Source of the DNA: Macrothele yani
Taxonomy: Eukaryota; Arthropoda; Arachnida; Araneae; Macrothelidae
NCBI GenBank assembly: GCA_039090855.1
Contig: CM077013.1
Location: 138,033,240-138,097,239 of the forward strand
Length of the DNA stretch: 64,000 nucleotides
Direction: 5' to 3'
In this document: piece after piece, positions 52,764 to 64,000 of the stretch
How the letters are laid out: every line of letters starts with the position of its first letter
Numbering within the stretch: the stretch's first letter is position 1
Notes under the pieces: model-generated
What the model saw: only the letters and a program-made list of their open reading frames with translations
The model's database searches: none
Told to the model about the DNA's origin: nothing
Translations under genes and position numbers: made by a program

Positions 52764-53384
52764 ACTGCATATTAAGAGCTCTTGTTTTTAGAAATTCGCA
52801 CGCACTGTGTGTGTGTGTGTGTCATCATCATCAACATTGTCAACCATTATGAATCCACTGCTGGATGAAGGTCTTCCAAGCTTCCTCCACAACTGTCTGT
52901 CTCTAGCCACTCTCCTACATGTTACTCCGCAATGTTCTCGAATTTCACCCATCCATCTCCCACGGTATCTTATTTTTGGTCTTCTCCTGTACCTTGGTAT
53001 CCAGTCCAAAATTTAAGTTGACCACAGGTGATCCGTTCTTCTGGCAACATCTCCAGCTCTTTGCCATTTCAGGTATTTTACTCTGAACATGATGTCTTCC
53101 ACTCTTGTCATTTTCCTTATCCACGAGTTCCTCTTCTCATCTTTCTTAGTTACACCACCCATGCATCTTTACATGCCTCTTTCAGTTATTTGCAATCTTT
53201 GTATGTCTTGTTTAGTTAACGTCCGTATCTCCATTTCATATGTAAGCACTGGAAGGATGTATTGTTTAAACATTTGTCTTTTAAGACATAATGGCATGTT
53301 GCTTTTAAAAATTGTACTGTTTCTTCCAAAAGCTGTAAAACAAATTTCTATACGCCGATTAATTTTCTCATCAATGTGACCTTT

Positions 53385-54715
53385 GGCTAATTACTGTTGT
53401 CCAAGGTAAATATGTAGGTATCGGCTACTTCGAGCTTTTCCCCATCAATCGAAATATCTTCATTTCTTGTAAAAGCATTGTACATTAGTTTTGTCTTTTG
53501 AAAGTTCATTTTTAATCCTACTTCTTTTCTCTTCTCAGCAAGTTCCTGGATCACACACTGAAGCTCTGAACGTTGCAAAAATGATTACGTCATCAGAAAA
53601 CGAAGGTGAGTCAAATAATCTGCATTAATCATTATTCCCTTGATTTTCCAGTTCAGTGACCGAAAGACCTTTTGCAATGTGGCATTAAAGAGTTTAAGAG
53701 ATATGGTGTCACCTTTTCTCACTCCCTTCCAATTTTTATGGATGGGTGCTGTATCCTCAAACAGCCGAACCTTTGCACTTGCATTTTCATACATGCTAAT
53801 AACAATGCTGATGTATGCATCTTCAATACCGTAGGATTTCAAAGCCATTGTAACTGCAAATGGTTTTAACGAATGAAAGGCTTTTTCCTAATTAATAAAA
53901 GCCATGCATAATGGGTGTTCATATTCTCTCGTTCTTTCAATTAGTTCTCTCAGTACATGGATATGATCTATGGTGCTGTAGCCACTCCTGAATCCAGCTT
54001 GGTTTCTTGTTTGAGCCATGTCCAATGTTAACTTCAAACGATGTGAAAGAACTTTTGTAAAGTTTTTATACGCCACAGAAAGGAGGCTGATGAGGTTGTG
54101 GTTCCTGAGATCCTTAGTGTCACCTTGCTTATATAGCAGGATCATTGTAGCATTATTCTACTCCTCACGAATCTTTCCTTCATTGAGACATCTAGTGAAA
54201 ACTTGGGCGAGTGTAGTTTCTATTTCTCCACTTGCTTCTTGTATAAGCTCGACGGTAATTCTGTCTTCTCTTGAAACTCTTCCTTGTTTCATGTTCTTAA
54301 TTGCTTGTGCAGTTTCTGTCGGGAGGACTGCAGGAACTTTGGTACTGGCATCTTTCTTAATGACTGGAATAGATGTATCATCTTTTTTATAGAGACTTGT
54401 GTAGGATTCTTTCACTCTTGTCAAAATTTCACTTCTGTTTCTTGTGACAGTACCATCTTCTTTTCTGAGAGCCATAATCTGTTTTCTTCCCTTACTGAGA
54501 TGTCCCTTTGCTTTCTTCAGGATTTGATTATTTTCAGTTGCTTTCCTTACTAGTTCACAATGGAATTTCCTTATATCTTCAGTGATACTTTTCCGAACAG
54601 TCGTGCATAGCTCTATATATTCTATTTCGGAAGTTAAATTTTCTTTGTTTGTTGTCATCTCCCTTCTTTTTTGCATCAGCATTTTCGTTTTTTCCGATAT
54701 TTTCTTCATATGCAA
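53385..54715 (-). pseudogene. LINE reverse transcriptase region, broken
   Basis: 54715-54158 is a ~185-residue linker with many K/R/E residues, ending TTLAQVFTRCLNEGKIREE. Next comes MILLYKQGDTKDLRNHNLIS (KKGD..N.R.ISLL block), GFRSGYSTIDHIHVLRELIE, then AFIN and a stop where FIDYEKAFD is expected, so the first catalytic Asp is lost. 53848-53585 has GVRKGDTISLKLFN (GVRQGD.ISP.LF). The catalytic box reads FSDDVIIFA in a shifted frame at ~53595, then ELAEKRKEVGLKMNFQKTKL. At least three disabling changes. Confidence 0.85.
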
Positions 54716-55400
54716 CTTGTTTTTAGTGCCACCGGTTTTTTTTCTGCGTCTATAAGAGCCTTAGTTTGTTTTCTGTTAACTTCAGAGATGTCCACTTCTT
54801 CTGATGTCAGACTTTCTAGAGTAAGGAATCGGTTCCTGAATTCAAACTTGAAGGTATGATGATTTTTAAGGTTGGCCATATTATAACATTTTGTTTTATT
54901 TATGAGCTCGCCACTTTCCAGTTCAGTGTTAACTTGCATCTTATATTCCACTATTCTACGGTTACTACCTGTGGTGAACTTGTTTAGTACAATGTAGTCT
55001 TCCATGACGAATTTGTTGTTACACATAATGAAATCCATTTCACTTGTGGTCCCATTGGGATGTGTCCATGTCCATTTCCTATGTGGGCTTTTCTTGAAAA
55101 AAGAGTTCATGATGAACAACCCTTCTGCTTCCGCAAACTCTGCAAGAGTATTCCCACGCTGCTTTCTGTTGCGTGACCAAATTACCAACCGAAGTTACAT
55201 CCTGAGGATGTTACCCTATTTTCGCATTGAAATCTCTCATAATGATCTTCAAGTGATGTTTGACTTTGTTGTTTAGATGCCGAATTTCCTCATAAAATTC
55301 TTCAATTTCTTCCTCAGGATGACTTGCGGTGGGTGCGTAAGCTTGAATAATCTGAATCTGGTATATTTTTGAAAGTTGGATAACGAGTCGCGCAGCTCTG
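54706..55400 (-). pseudogene. LINE apurinic-type endonuclease region
   Basis: Around 55290-55330 the minus strand encodes IIQAYAPT in decayed form, and 55240 encodes MRDFNAK (GDFNAK block, G changed to R). The open frame 55188-54706 reads LAEFAEAEGLFIMNSFFKKS, HRKWTWTHPNGTTSEMDFIM and TTGSNRRIVEYKMQVNTE. The last block is the catalytic SDHR block with D changed to N. It would nick target DNA for target-primed reverse transcription; the changes suggest it is inactive. Confidence 0.85.
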
Positions 55401-55660
55401 TTCGAGGAACTTTGAACTTCTGGAACTTTATCCTTCAGTTTCTTATTTATTGTACCTGGGTAAATCCAGCACCACTAGTTCTACCAAAAAATTCAAGAAG
55501 CCTTGAATCAGAAGACAGAGATTGTATATTGAACGTAGCCAAGGTCAGCATCAGATGACAGCTTAGTCCAGCACTCTATTGATGCTCAGCACATTCTGCC
55601 CTCTGTCTACATGTCGTTATCCAACTTTCAAGAAGTTTTAAAAGATACCAGATTCATATA

Positions 55661-56896
55661 TACACTATATTGACAAAAGTCACCGGACACCTAGAAGAGA
55701 AACACAACATAACATTTATTGACATACCTTAGTACGGTGTCGGTCCACCTTTGGCATTAATGCATTCACTGACCCTTTGAGATATGCTTTCGACAAGGTT
55801 TGGGAACACAGCGATAGGTATGCGCTTTCATTCAGTACACAATGCTGTCGCTAACTGTTGCTTAATAGTAGGCCTTAGTTCCAAACTTCTTATGCGGCGC
55901 TCTAATTCATCCCATAGGTACTCTATGGGATTAAGATCAGAGCTGCGCGCTGGCCAGTCCACACACGATACGGAATTATCGTCAAACTACGCCGTAACAG
56001 TCCTTGCTTTATGGCTCGGTGAATTATCCTGCTGAACCAACAAGGCTCGGTACCATAGTATTGCCACAGAGTTGGTAGGGCATAATTGTCTAGAATATCG
56101 AGGTAGACGTGGTGGTTAACAAGTTTGTCCACGACAACCAATGGGCCGGAACTATACCACAAAAAACACCACCATACGAGTACACTGCCAGCTCCAAACT
56201 TGACCGTAAGAACAGTACACTGTGGTAAATAGCGTTCCCCAGGCTGCCGCCATACCCACACACGGCCATCAGCCTGATGGATCGTAATATCTAGATCCAT
56301 CAGTCCATAAGACCCGTTTCCATTGATCTACGGTCCACGATAAATGTTCTTTACGCCATTCTAAATGACGAGTAGCATTCCGAGTGGAGATGAAAGGCTT
56401 ATGAGTAGCCGCACGACCACGGTAATTAATGTAATAAAGTTCTCTGCGAAAGGTACTTGTACATACCGATGTTCTAGCATTCTTACTCACCTCTACACTG
56501 AGGTACTCCATCGATTAGCTGTAACGACTCTCCTGAAGCTTCGACGTTTTCTATCACTGATTTTCTTTGGACTGCCGGTACGTTTTCCTGCTTCAGCCCG
56601 GCCATGTGTCTTCCACTTATTCAGTGCATCCGGAACAGTTGAGTTGGCTACGTTTAAACGCCTCTCGGATTTTTTTATGGACAATCCACTAATATAACAC
56701 CCAACAATCTTTCCTGTCCCAAAATCAGTTTTTCCCGCTGCTACATTTTCACTCAACTTGACAGTGCGATATGATCGCGGTCAGCTGCAGGCTTGTTTTT
56801 ATACCGTTTGCAGATGTACCGCGCATCTTAACAATGCAGCGAATCCGTTCATTTGGTTTTGAAAGGGTGCCAGGTGACTTTTGTCAATATAGAGTA
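55661..56896 (-). pseudogene. Tc1-like element (family B) with both ends, transposase broken
   Basis: Ends TACACTATATTGACAAAAGT CACC and the complement of TACTCTATATTGACAAAAGT CACC match closely; TA on both sides; 1236 bp. The minus-strand frames run MSENVAAGKTDFGTGKIVGC, YISGLSIKKSERRLNVANST, then WTVDQWKRVLWTDGSRYYDP (first Asp block; the Glu of DES is Gly), VQQDNSPSHKARTV (second Asp) and CVDWPARSSDLNPIEYLWDE (Glu of DD34E), ending SISQRVSECINAKGG. Stops lie near 56269 and 56150, with a frame change near 56030. Confidence 0.9.
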
Positions 56897-56936
56897 TATG
56901 TATGTGTGCGTGCGCGTGCGTGTGTGTGCGTGCGCA
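56897..56936. repeat. GT/GC dinucleotide repeat
   Basis: TGTGTGCGTGCGCGTGCGTG alternating purine-pyrimidine tract just outside the Tc1 end; such tracts can adopt Z-DNA. Confidence 0.8.
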
Positions 56937-57281
56937 TAAAGTGCCCCCGACACGACAGAGATTAAGTAATTTATATTAAGTAAATTAATGAGACAAACAT
57001 AAATCTTCAGTACCGCAAAACCCACTCGAAATCCTTTAATGCAGCTATGGCTTTCAAGGATGAATTCACTCGCCTACTAATTTCACCATATAATTCGTTT
57101 CCTCAGTGAAACATGCTTCCTGAACATACAAATCCATTCACCATTCTGTGGGCTATTTAGGCTACTTAGACTGTTCTTGCATGCATTTTCAGGAGATTCC
57201 TGCAACATACCTCAATATATGTCTTTTTCTTCCTCTATCCTCAGCATGGACGTCTTTAACATTTTCATTGAAGGTGTCACA

Positions 57282-57724
57282 TTAAGGTGGACGTCAAGTA
57301 ATTTTGCTTCCTATACTTCCAATGGAAAAACTTCTGTACACATTTTCTTCACAATTAATGCGTTCCCAAGGATGGAAATTTGAACATCGATTAAAATAGC
57401 TTCATTTTATAACTTGGAATACTTAATATTTTCTAAAACATAACCATAATTATGCAATCCAACATTTGTTTGTCTACTGACGCCATCAAAGTACAGGTCG
57501 CGCCATCTTTTTTCCTGGTTTCAACACCACCAGAGGAAAAGTTATTGATTTTTAATATAATTATGGTTATGCTTTCAAAAAAAGTATTCCACGTTATAAT
57601 ATGAAGTTATTTTAATCGATGTTTAAATTTTCATTCTTGTTAACACTCTAATTGTGCAGGAAATGTGTACAAAAGTTTTTCCATTGGAAGTATAGGAAGC
57701 AAAATTACTTGACGTTCACCTCAA
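57282..57724. mobile_element. Palindromic TTAA-flanked element (copy 2)
   Basis: TTAAGGTGGACGTCAAG to CTTGACGTTCACCTCAA, with arms matching 3708-4179 (TTCCTATACTTCCAATGG and its complement). The right TTAA is now TCAA. It lacks the central duplication of copy 1. Both share GCGCGACCTG..CTTTGATG in the loop, in opposite orientation. Confidence 0.75.
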
Positions 57725-59518
57725 CGGCTTCGAACCTGAAGATAATGATCTCGAAGACACTAAGAAACGATGGTTAATTCTTGACTTTTGCTTGCAAACA
57801 GTGGCGTATGAAGCAACAAGGTCTTCTGAACTTTTATCTGTCATAAGTAGTACATTTCACTATGTATGCTATGTGACGCATATTTTTATTTTAACATTAC
57901 TTTCTAGTTCGTTTTCCTATGAGTATATTATTATTATTTAGCTGTATTTTAATTTTGAACCTCCAAGTTTCTTCGTACGTTTTGGCAACAACACGCAGCT
58001 AGTCATATTGTAAAAAAGTTGTTGTATACCTCTATTTAACCTTTCGCTAGAGTTTCCATTCTGTTATGTAAATTTAGCTACTACTTCTGATTAAACGTTT
58101 TTTTCCTGATCTGCACATTACGTATGTGGTTCAGAAAGAAAACGAAGAGCTTTTACAATTTGGCAACACTGACAGTGAGTCGGAGCAAGATAAGAATGTC
58201 AGCATTGAATGGAGAATCGAGAAGAGAGATGTAGCGGAGTAGCTGATGTGACGTTGTCGAGAGCTTTACATACGACAAAGACATAGCGATTTATATCTGA
58301 CGAGACGCTATTGTTCTTGGAAATTAGATGGGTAAATATTGATTTAAAGGTCTTTAATATGTATGCTATTGTTATCATTAGATCGAATTGCATGTGAAGA
58401 CCTGAGAGGCAAAGTGTATAAGAGGATGTGACCTTTCACCGAATTGTGAGTATTGATAACGCAAACGTATCTTCACATGCTGATTCTATTCTCTGGGTTA
58501 ATTACTTATTTAAAGAGTTGATAATACAACACAGCAATTTCGGAACATTAATTAAGAGAGACTTAAGTAATCATGTAAGCTAAATATATTTAAATTTAAG
58601 ATTTCATAATTTTCAGTAAAAAGACAGACGAAAGCAGATTAAGAGATAGTCTTCAAAAGAAGTGACAAACGAAAATGTTAATTGCGATGCTGATACTTTG
58701 TTGGTGTATTAACAGACATTGCGATGAGTTGTTTACAAGAGAAGTGTGTTACACAAAATTATGGTTTAGCGAGTGTATATGGAGCGCTAAACTTCGGTGA
58801 GCAATTTATTTCTCAGAGTAACAAACCCTGTCCTTTAGTGCTATTGTTAGCTTTTATTCAAACTTTTGTTGTGTTCAAGTGACTGTTGAATAACAAAAAC
58901 CACAATGAAAAGCTGTTACAGACTTCTTTGGAAGACAATCCGTTTATGTTCAAATATTCCCTGATAGCTCGATACTTCAGCTTCCTTATTTTCGAGGATT
59001 CTTCTACCTTGGATATTTAGAAACAATACATATTGTCAAACATCGAATGCTTAATTAACAGATATCGCACATGTGCAGGCGTTTGAAAAGATAATGAAAA
59101 CACCTTCTACTATAAAGGTATTACCTTTTGTAATGACTCACTTAGGTATTCATGAATATGCAGTGATAAGATTCTTCTGTGTTACGTTGAAGATTGAAGT
59201 TTCTTCTTGACCTCAACGCACATGGACAATGGTACTTAGAAAATTAGTCGCGGCACAAGAAAAGAGATCGATGTTAAATTCTACAATAATTTATTCAATT
59301 CCTAACTATCGTGTGGAGAACGCGGCCAAGGGCCAACTACTTTATCGAATGCTACATATGCAAAGGACTCTCTAAACTTCAGATAATTCGATTTCCTTCA
59401 ATTTAGAGGCGCATTCATAGGGGAAGATATATTGCACTACAGAGGACGTTTACACATTTTTAAAACGTTTTTGATAAGGAATTACACAAATTAAAAGAAG
59501 TTCAAAAAATTCAAACTG
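57725..59518. other. Unassigned AT-rich sequence
   Basis: The longest gene-free and repeat-poor stretch of the window. I see no domain, RNA or family repeat. Confidence 0.4.
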
Positions 59519-59917
59519 GCAACAACGTTTTAGATGAACACGAAAGAAACATTTGCTGCAGCCAAATATTGTCTGCTAAGAAAATTTCTCACGTTAATAA
59601 ACAATGGATAGAAGGTCATGTTTCTGCGCTTCATAAAGAGAAATATTCGTACACTGCAATTACGAAACGCTGTGAAAATCATGGAATTAGCATTTCTAAA
59701 CGTAAAATAAACAATACTGTTAATAGAGATGGAAAAATCGTCAAGTATTGCTTTTAACAGGGAAAAGAAGACCAACGAATATCCAAAGAAGGTACGGAAT
59801 TTTAGGACTATTCCAAAAGTAAGGTATCTAGTCTTAAAGGAAAATCCAGCTACCCAAAGAACAATCTCTAAGTCGTTAAACATCTCTGTATCAATTGTTA
59901 ACAAAGCAATAAACACA

Positions 59918-61318
59918 TACACTGCTGGCCACCCAAAATGCAACGCCAAGAAGGAAGCATCCTATTGGCCTGAGATTCGCAGCATGCGTAGCCAGCGAGA
60001 GGACATGCAAACGATTAGCATTGCAGGGCATATGAAAATCATGTGCGCACGGTACGCCACCGAGAAGCACTATAAAATGGGTGCACAGAAGGCGGGGTGT
60101 AAGTAGTGGAAGTGTGTTCGGCTGCCGGACCTGAGCATGGAAAGCTTCCTGATGCCTCGTCGCAGAATACAGCAGTCATTCCAGCACGTTTCGGTGTTCG
60201 ACGTGGCTTATCGCGACAGCGGTTTATCGTACCGAGACATCGGCGTTCGTGTGGGACGACATCCAGCCACAGTAAGGCGAGTATGGATTCGGTGGGTGCA
60301 GGAGAGACGGATGGACCGACGTGAGCTATTGCCGCAACCGTGGCACACAACCAAACGAGAGGACCGGCATGTTGTGCGGTGGGCATTGACGGCTCGCACC
60401 GCCACATTACGAACATTAGCGCAGGAATTAGGGTGTGTTGCGCAACAACCTGTGTCAGCACGTACCGTTCGACGTCGTCTGCAGGAGCGGGGACTTGTCG
60501 CACGGCGTCCATTGCTCCGATTACCATTGACGTGATACCACCGGCGAGTGCGACGGCAGTGGGCCGTTGAACGCCGCCCCTGGACTACGGAATGACACGC
60601 TATTGTCTTCTCCGACAAATCCCGCTTCTGCCTGCAACACCACGATGGTCGGATCCGCGTGTGACGGCACCGCGGCGAGAGACTGTATGACGCCTGCATT
60701 ATGCATCGCCATACCGGTCCGTCGCCTGGCGTTATGGTTTGGTGCGCAATTGGATATGACACCCGCACCCTTCTGCTACGCATCGCCGGTACACTCAACA
60801 GCCACCGCTACATCTCCGAGGTTTTGGAGCCTGTAGTCCTCCCTTACCTGCAGGACCTGCAAGCGGCCACGTTTCAACAGGACAATGTGCGCCCGCACGT
60901 GGCATGCATCGTGCAATAATTCTTCACGGCCCACCAGGTGTCACTGCTGCCGTGGCACGCCTGTTCTCCCAATATGTCGCCCATCGAACACGTCTGGTCG
61001 CTGATCGGCAACCGAGTGGCCCGGCAAGCACCACCCGCGGCTACGCTTTATGAACTGTGGCAACGTGTGGAAGCAGCCTGGACCGACATACCCCAAGCTC
61101 ACATCCAAAGCTTCTTTCGTTGGATGCCGCGGCGTGTAGCGGCCGTTATTGCCATTCATGGGGGTTACACGAACTATTGATGTCTGCGTGTTCCGCAAGT
61201 CGCACGAGCCTGTAAGCTCAATCGTTTCAACTTTGTATCTGTTGCTTTGTGTCCAGTAAATCTGGCTTTGCTGTCTCGTGTTCTTCTTGGTGTTGCATTT
61301 TGGGTGGCCAGCAGTGTA
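59918..61318 (+). mobile_element. Tc1-like element (family A), copy 2, complete ends
   Basis: Ends TACACTGCTGGCCACCCAAA and its complement, TA on both sides, 1401 bp; the same family as 34991-36400. It sits inside the older family C transposase. Confidence 0.95.
60137..61177 (+). pseudogene. Tc1-like transposase, family A, copy 2, nearly open
   Basis: One frame runs the whole length with few stops: MESFLMPRRRIQQSFQHVSV, DSGLSYRDIGVRVGRHPATV, TARTATLRTLAQELGCVAQQ, AIVFSDKSRFCLQHHDGRIR (first Asp; E changed to K), HTGPSPGVMVWCAIGYDTRT, AATFQQDNVRPHVACIVQ (second Asp), SPNMSPIEHVWSLIGNRVAR (Glu) and MPRRVAAVIAIHGGYTNY. In-frame stops lie after LRLPLT (60533), near WTTE (60591), near RIRV (60660) and at 60917. 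Compared with copy 1 it has no large frame changes. The minus-strand frame 60208-60798 is a shadow. Confidence 0.9.
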
Positions 61319-61938
61319 TTTGAATCTGAAAGAAAACAAAAGAACATAATGTTCACCACCTTTGCCTAGGCACGTGGTTGTGTGTAGAATGTGGTGAAGA
61401 CTTCTTAATGAAAATCACTAATTTATTGTGATTATTGATAAAGCATGGATCTACCAAAACGACTGAAACAAAAAAAAGATCGATTTACTCTCGCAGAAGA
61501 GCAGAAAAAGACTTACAAGCTTAGTTCCAAGAATCCAAAGAAAGTTTCAGTAAAATATTCGTGATTATTTGCTGGTTTCTCGTACAATGGGAAATCATAG
61601 TTAAAACAATTTAAAAGCATGTTTAATCAATTCTTCATATTACCTAAATAATGTTTTAATTCCTATATTTAAGGAAAAAATAACATACTTTTATCCATAG
61701 AGCCTTCAAGGAATTGAACTCCATCAGAATAAGGCTCCCAGTCACACTGTAAAAAATTGCGGGGAATAGTCAGTGTTTCACCCGAATTAAGACTGTTTAC
61801 AGATCGTAAGCACGCCACCTGGCCGTCAGCCATCGATTTTCGGTAGATAAACTACATGTTCACGGTATTTAAACTGTTTGAACTGTTACTGTATTTTAAC
61901 CTTGACAATCTGGCAACGTTCTTCTTAAAGTCTTTATA

Positions 61939-63560
61939 TACAATCGTGGCCAAACGTCCTGCACCAGTAGACCAAAAGTCAATTTTTGATGTTTGAAGTC
62001 AACGTATGTAGCGTAATGGTAAAGTCAGTAATACACATTATACATTACTTTAAAGGAAATTTTATGCTGAATTCAAATATTGTTACAGAATGTTATTACC
62101 AGTAATAGAAGTGAAGTTACAAACAAAAGTACAGCGTCTAGTTATAAAAAGCAAAAACAAATACTGTACAGTACATTATTGAAACTTGTAGGACACTTGA
62201 AGTAACTTATCAACAAGCAAAATACGCTTTAATATTTAATTGGATAATCACGGTTTCTTAGTAACAAAGTGCACCTCATTGGCATGGAGCTAATGAGCTT
62301 CTCTAGTTGTCGATTGGTGATAACACCATGCCAAAATTACTGTTAAATGTGGCTGTGATCATTCCACTGTCTTGTTCACAATTAAAAGAGTTGCAGAAAC
62401 TGGATGTGTGGGAAATAGAAAAAGAACAGGTCGACCAAGGCTGTGTGTACTGAACGTGATGATCGTGTGTTGATTCGTCTTTCTTTAAAATTAAAGTTTA
62501 AAACAGCCATTGATTTAAGAAATGAGTGGGAGAATGAAGTAGGCATTATTGCATCTGCACGTACAGTTTGTAGTAAGCTACAAGAAAATGGATTGACTGC
62601 ATGTAAAGTTGCACGAAAGCCTTTACTTACTGAACAACCATGGCTCAAAAGAATTGCTTGGGCCAAGGCACACAAGAATTGGGCTGTTGATCAATGGAAA
62701 AATGTTATTTTCAGTGATGAAACAACTGTTACTATTTCCGCGAATAGTGGAAATATTTATGAACGTCATCGGGCTGGTGAAAGATATAGGGCATGCTACA
62801 CGAAGCCAACAATCATCACCCAAATTCGGTGATGTTATGGTCCTGTATTTAAAGCAGTGGTGTTGAAAGTCTGCAGATTGTTGACGGCACATTGAATGGA
62901 TCGAAATATGTGGATATTTTGGAGTCATCTGCACAAAACATAGGTTTGCAGAATTTTATCTTTCAGGACGATAACGCGCCATGTCATCGGTCAAAGTTGG
63001 GTGACGAGTGGTTTAATCGAAAAGTTGTAAGAAAACTTCACCGGCCGTCACAGTCACCTGATCTTAATCGCATAGAGAATCTGTGGGTGAGATTGAAGCA
63101 AAAGATCCATCAACAAGTACCCACATCTAAAATAGCATTAATTGAGTCCGTATGGGCCGTATGGCACCGTGTCATACCCAATTAACAACTAGAGAAGCTC
63201 ATTAGTTCCATGCCAAGAAGGTGCACTTTGTTAGTAAGAAACCGTAGTTATCCCATTAAATATTAAATAGTATTTTGTTTCTTGGTAAGTTACTTCAAGT
63301 ATTCTGCAAGTGTCAACAATGTACTGTACAATAATTTTACGTTAAATGCATTGTACAGTAATTTTTTGCTTTTTATAACTAGACGCTGCACGTTTGCTTG
63401 TAACGTCACTTTTGTTACTGGTAATAACATTCTGTAAAAATATTTGAATTCAGCATAAAATTTCCTTTAAATTGATGTATAATACGAATTCCTGACTTTA
63501 ACACAAACCTCAAAAATTGGGTTTCGGTCTACTGGTGCAGGACTTTTGGCCACGACTGTA
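61939..63560 (+). mobile_element. Tc1-like element (family D) with ~370-bp inverted repeats
   Basis: Arms 61939-62309 and 63186-63560 are inverted copies from the tips (TACAATCGTGGCCAAACGTC / TACAGTCGTGGCCAAAAGTC) to CTAATGAGCTTCTCTAGTTG. TA at both edges; total 1622 bp. Long arms are known in a minority of Tc1-type elements such as Tc3. The transposase fills the space between the arms. Confidence 0.9.
62389..63184 (+). pseudogene. Tc1-like transposase, family D
   Basis: From 62443: MCTERDDRVLIRLSLKLKFK, SARTVCSKLQENGLTACKVA, then WAVDQWKNVIFSDETTVTIS (first Asp), to a stop at ~62832 after a frame change. From 62892: MNGSKYVDILESSAQNIGLQ, FIFQDDNAPCHRSKLGDEWF (second Asp), SQSPDLNRIENLWVRLKQKI (Glu of DD34E) and a stop at 63184. 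A helix-turn-helix remnant HSTVLFTIKRVAETGCVGNR and RKRTGRPRL precede the first frame. All three acidic residues are present, and only one to two frame changes separate the parts. The N-terminus is short, so part may be deleted. Confidence 0.9.
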
Positions 63561-63599
63561 CCTGTTTTTAGCACGTCTTTTGTAAAAAAAGATCGTGCT

Positions 63600-64000
63600 T
63601 ATGTTACCGGTTTGTCCGTCCGTCCGTCTGTAACCACGATATCTCTGCAACTATTAGTCCGATATGAAAAATCCTTTTTGCATCTGGAAGCTAGAAATAT
63701 AAGAATGATGATCCTTTATTTCGTTTTTTTTTTGCGATGTACAATTTCGCCGCTACGGGGGTAAATGCAGATGATGTCGAATTCAAAAATACGTTTTATT
63801 CCACATATTTGCTTCTAAAACATCCAATTGAAAAAATTCTTTTATCTTTCGATTCCATTTATGTCGAAGAGTATTTTAGATATAGTTACTTTTTTCAAAC
63901 TACGCATAGATTTTGCGCTAGGGGGCGTAAAAGTAAATTACATTTTTCCCGATAACTCTTCTTCTAAAACACGATTTGAAAAAAATTTCTTCAGCTGATA
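63600..64000 (+). repeat. ~154-bp satellite, same family as 28790-30190, running off the window
   Basis: GTCCGTCCGTCCGTCTG, then cores GATATGAAAAATCC, CCAATTGAAAAAATTC and CGATTTGAAAAAAATT near 63663, 63822 and 63971, with CTAGGGGGCGTAAAAG. About 80% alike to 28840-29200 by eye. Confidence 0.8.

Larger units (their letters stand above)
52815..55560 (-). mobile_element. RTE-type LINE, 5'-truncated, minus strand
   Basis: On the minus strand the order is endonuclease (55400-54706), linker, reverse transcriptase (54715-53385), then a C-terminal stretch (53009-52850) reading DWIPRYRRRPKIRYRGRWMG and EIREHCGVTCRRVARDRQLW, and a trinucleotide/GT-rich 3' tail (ATGATGATGACACAC). This is RTE-clade layout (also annotated in databases as craniofacial development protein 2-like). 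Stops and frameshifts occur throughout. A shorter relative is at 14080-14700. Confidence 0.85.
59519..61850 (+). pseudogene. Old Tc1-like element (family C), split by a younger Tc1
   Basis: Before the insertion: SAKKISHVNKQWIEGHVSAL, then YSYTAITKRCENHGISISKR and NPATQRTISKSLNISVSIVN, two helix-turn-helix parts. After it, from 61320 on and across stops: FIVIIDKAWIYQND (first Asp block, DEAW changed to DKAW), RKRLTSLVPRIQRKF, INSSYYLNNVLIPIFKEKIT and IELHQNKAPSHTVKN (second Asp block, HQDKA changed to HQNKA). These blocks identify a Tc1-type lineage known from arthropods. The third block is not readable. The interruption at 59918 is exactly at TA. Confidence 0.8.

Overview
This is a window of animal nuclear DNA built almost entirely from transposable elements and satellites. 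I found no cellular gene that I can support. The evidence for a metazoan genome is more than twenty copies of one tRNA-derived SINE family, many Tc1/mariner copies from at least eight lineages, hAT-like and pogo-like elements, Penelope-like retroelements (reverse transcriptase plus GIY-YIG nuclease), an RTE-type LINE and long AT-rich satellites. The mix fits an invertebrate, perhaps an arthropod such as a chelicerate, but I cannot name the species from sequence alone.

Layout. 1-9.1 kb: SINEs and a 3.17-kb hAT-like element with an 8-bp target duplication; it carries a 140-150 bp tandem array and a palindromic TTAA element. 9.3-14.7 kb: a mariner-type remnant, a near full-length mariner (12411-13722) and a LINE fragment. 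14.9-20.1 kb: a minisatellite grown from a SINE head, a second SINE family and little else. 20.1-28.1 kb: four Tc1/mariner remnants, one carrying a multi-unit tRNA-SINE insertion, plus a 512-bp LTR element (24887-25398). 28.5-32.8 kb: a foldback sequence, a ~154-bp satellite and two opposed tRNA-bearing repeats. 33.3-39.3 kb: Penelope-like elements in opposed orientation, invaded by three SINEs and a Tc1 element. 39.5-43.5 kb: a hAT transposase C-terminus and tandem tRNA-bearing repeats. 43.9-50.6 kb: a ~155-bp satellite invaded by a Penelope-like inverted pair, a hAT-like element and a 2.6-kb pogo-like element that carries two minisatellites. 51.8-56.9 kb: a three-LTR miniature element, a LINE on the minus strand and a Tc1 element. 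57-64 kb: a second palindromic TTAA element, a Tc1 nested in an older Tc1, a Tc1 with ~370-bp inverted repeats, and satellite.

Most notable: (i) a miniature LTR retrotransposon family (180-bp LTRs, TG...CA-type ends, a tRNA-Lys-type primer site, a purine tract, 4-bp target duplications) whose LTR contains a tRNA-like sequence with A and B boxes, and a relative in which the tRNA-like core is replaced while the flanks are kept; (ii) hammerhead-ribozyme-like motifs in three Penelope-like 3' regions, with helices that keep pairing although their sequences differ; (iii) a 40-bp minisatellite in which a SINE has apparently been co-amplified.

Every coding region seen is damaged, so the window is best read as TE archaeology: nested insertions give relative ages, and several boundaries are fixed by target duplications or by an empty site inside the window.
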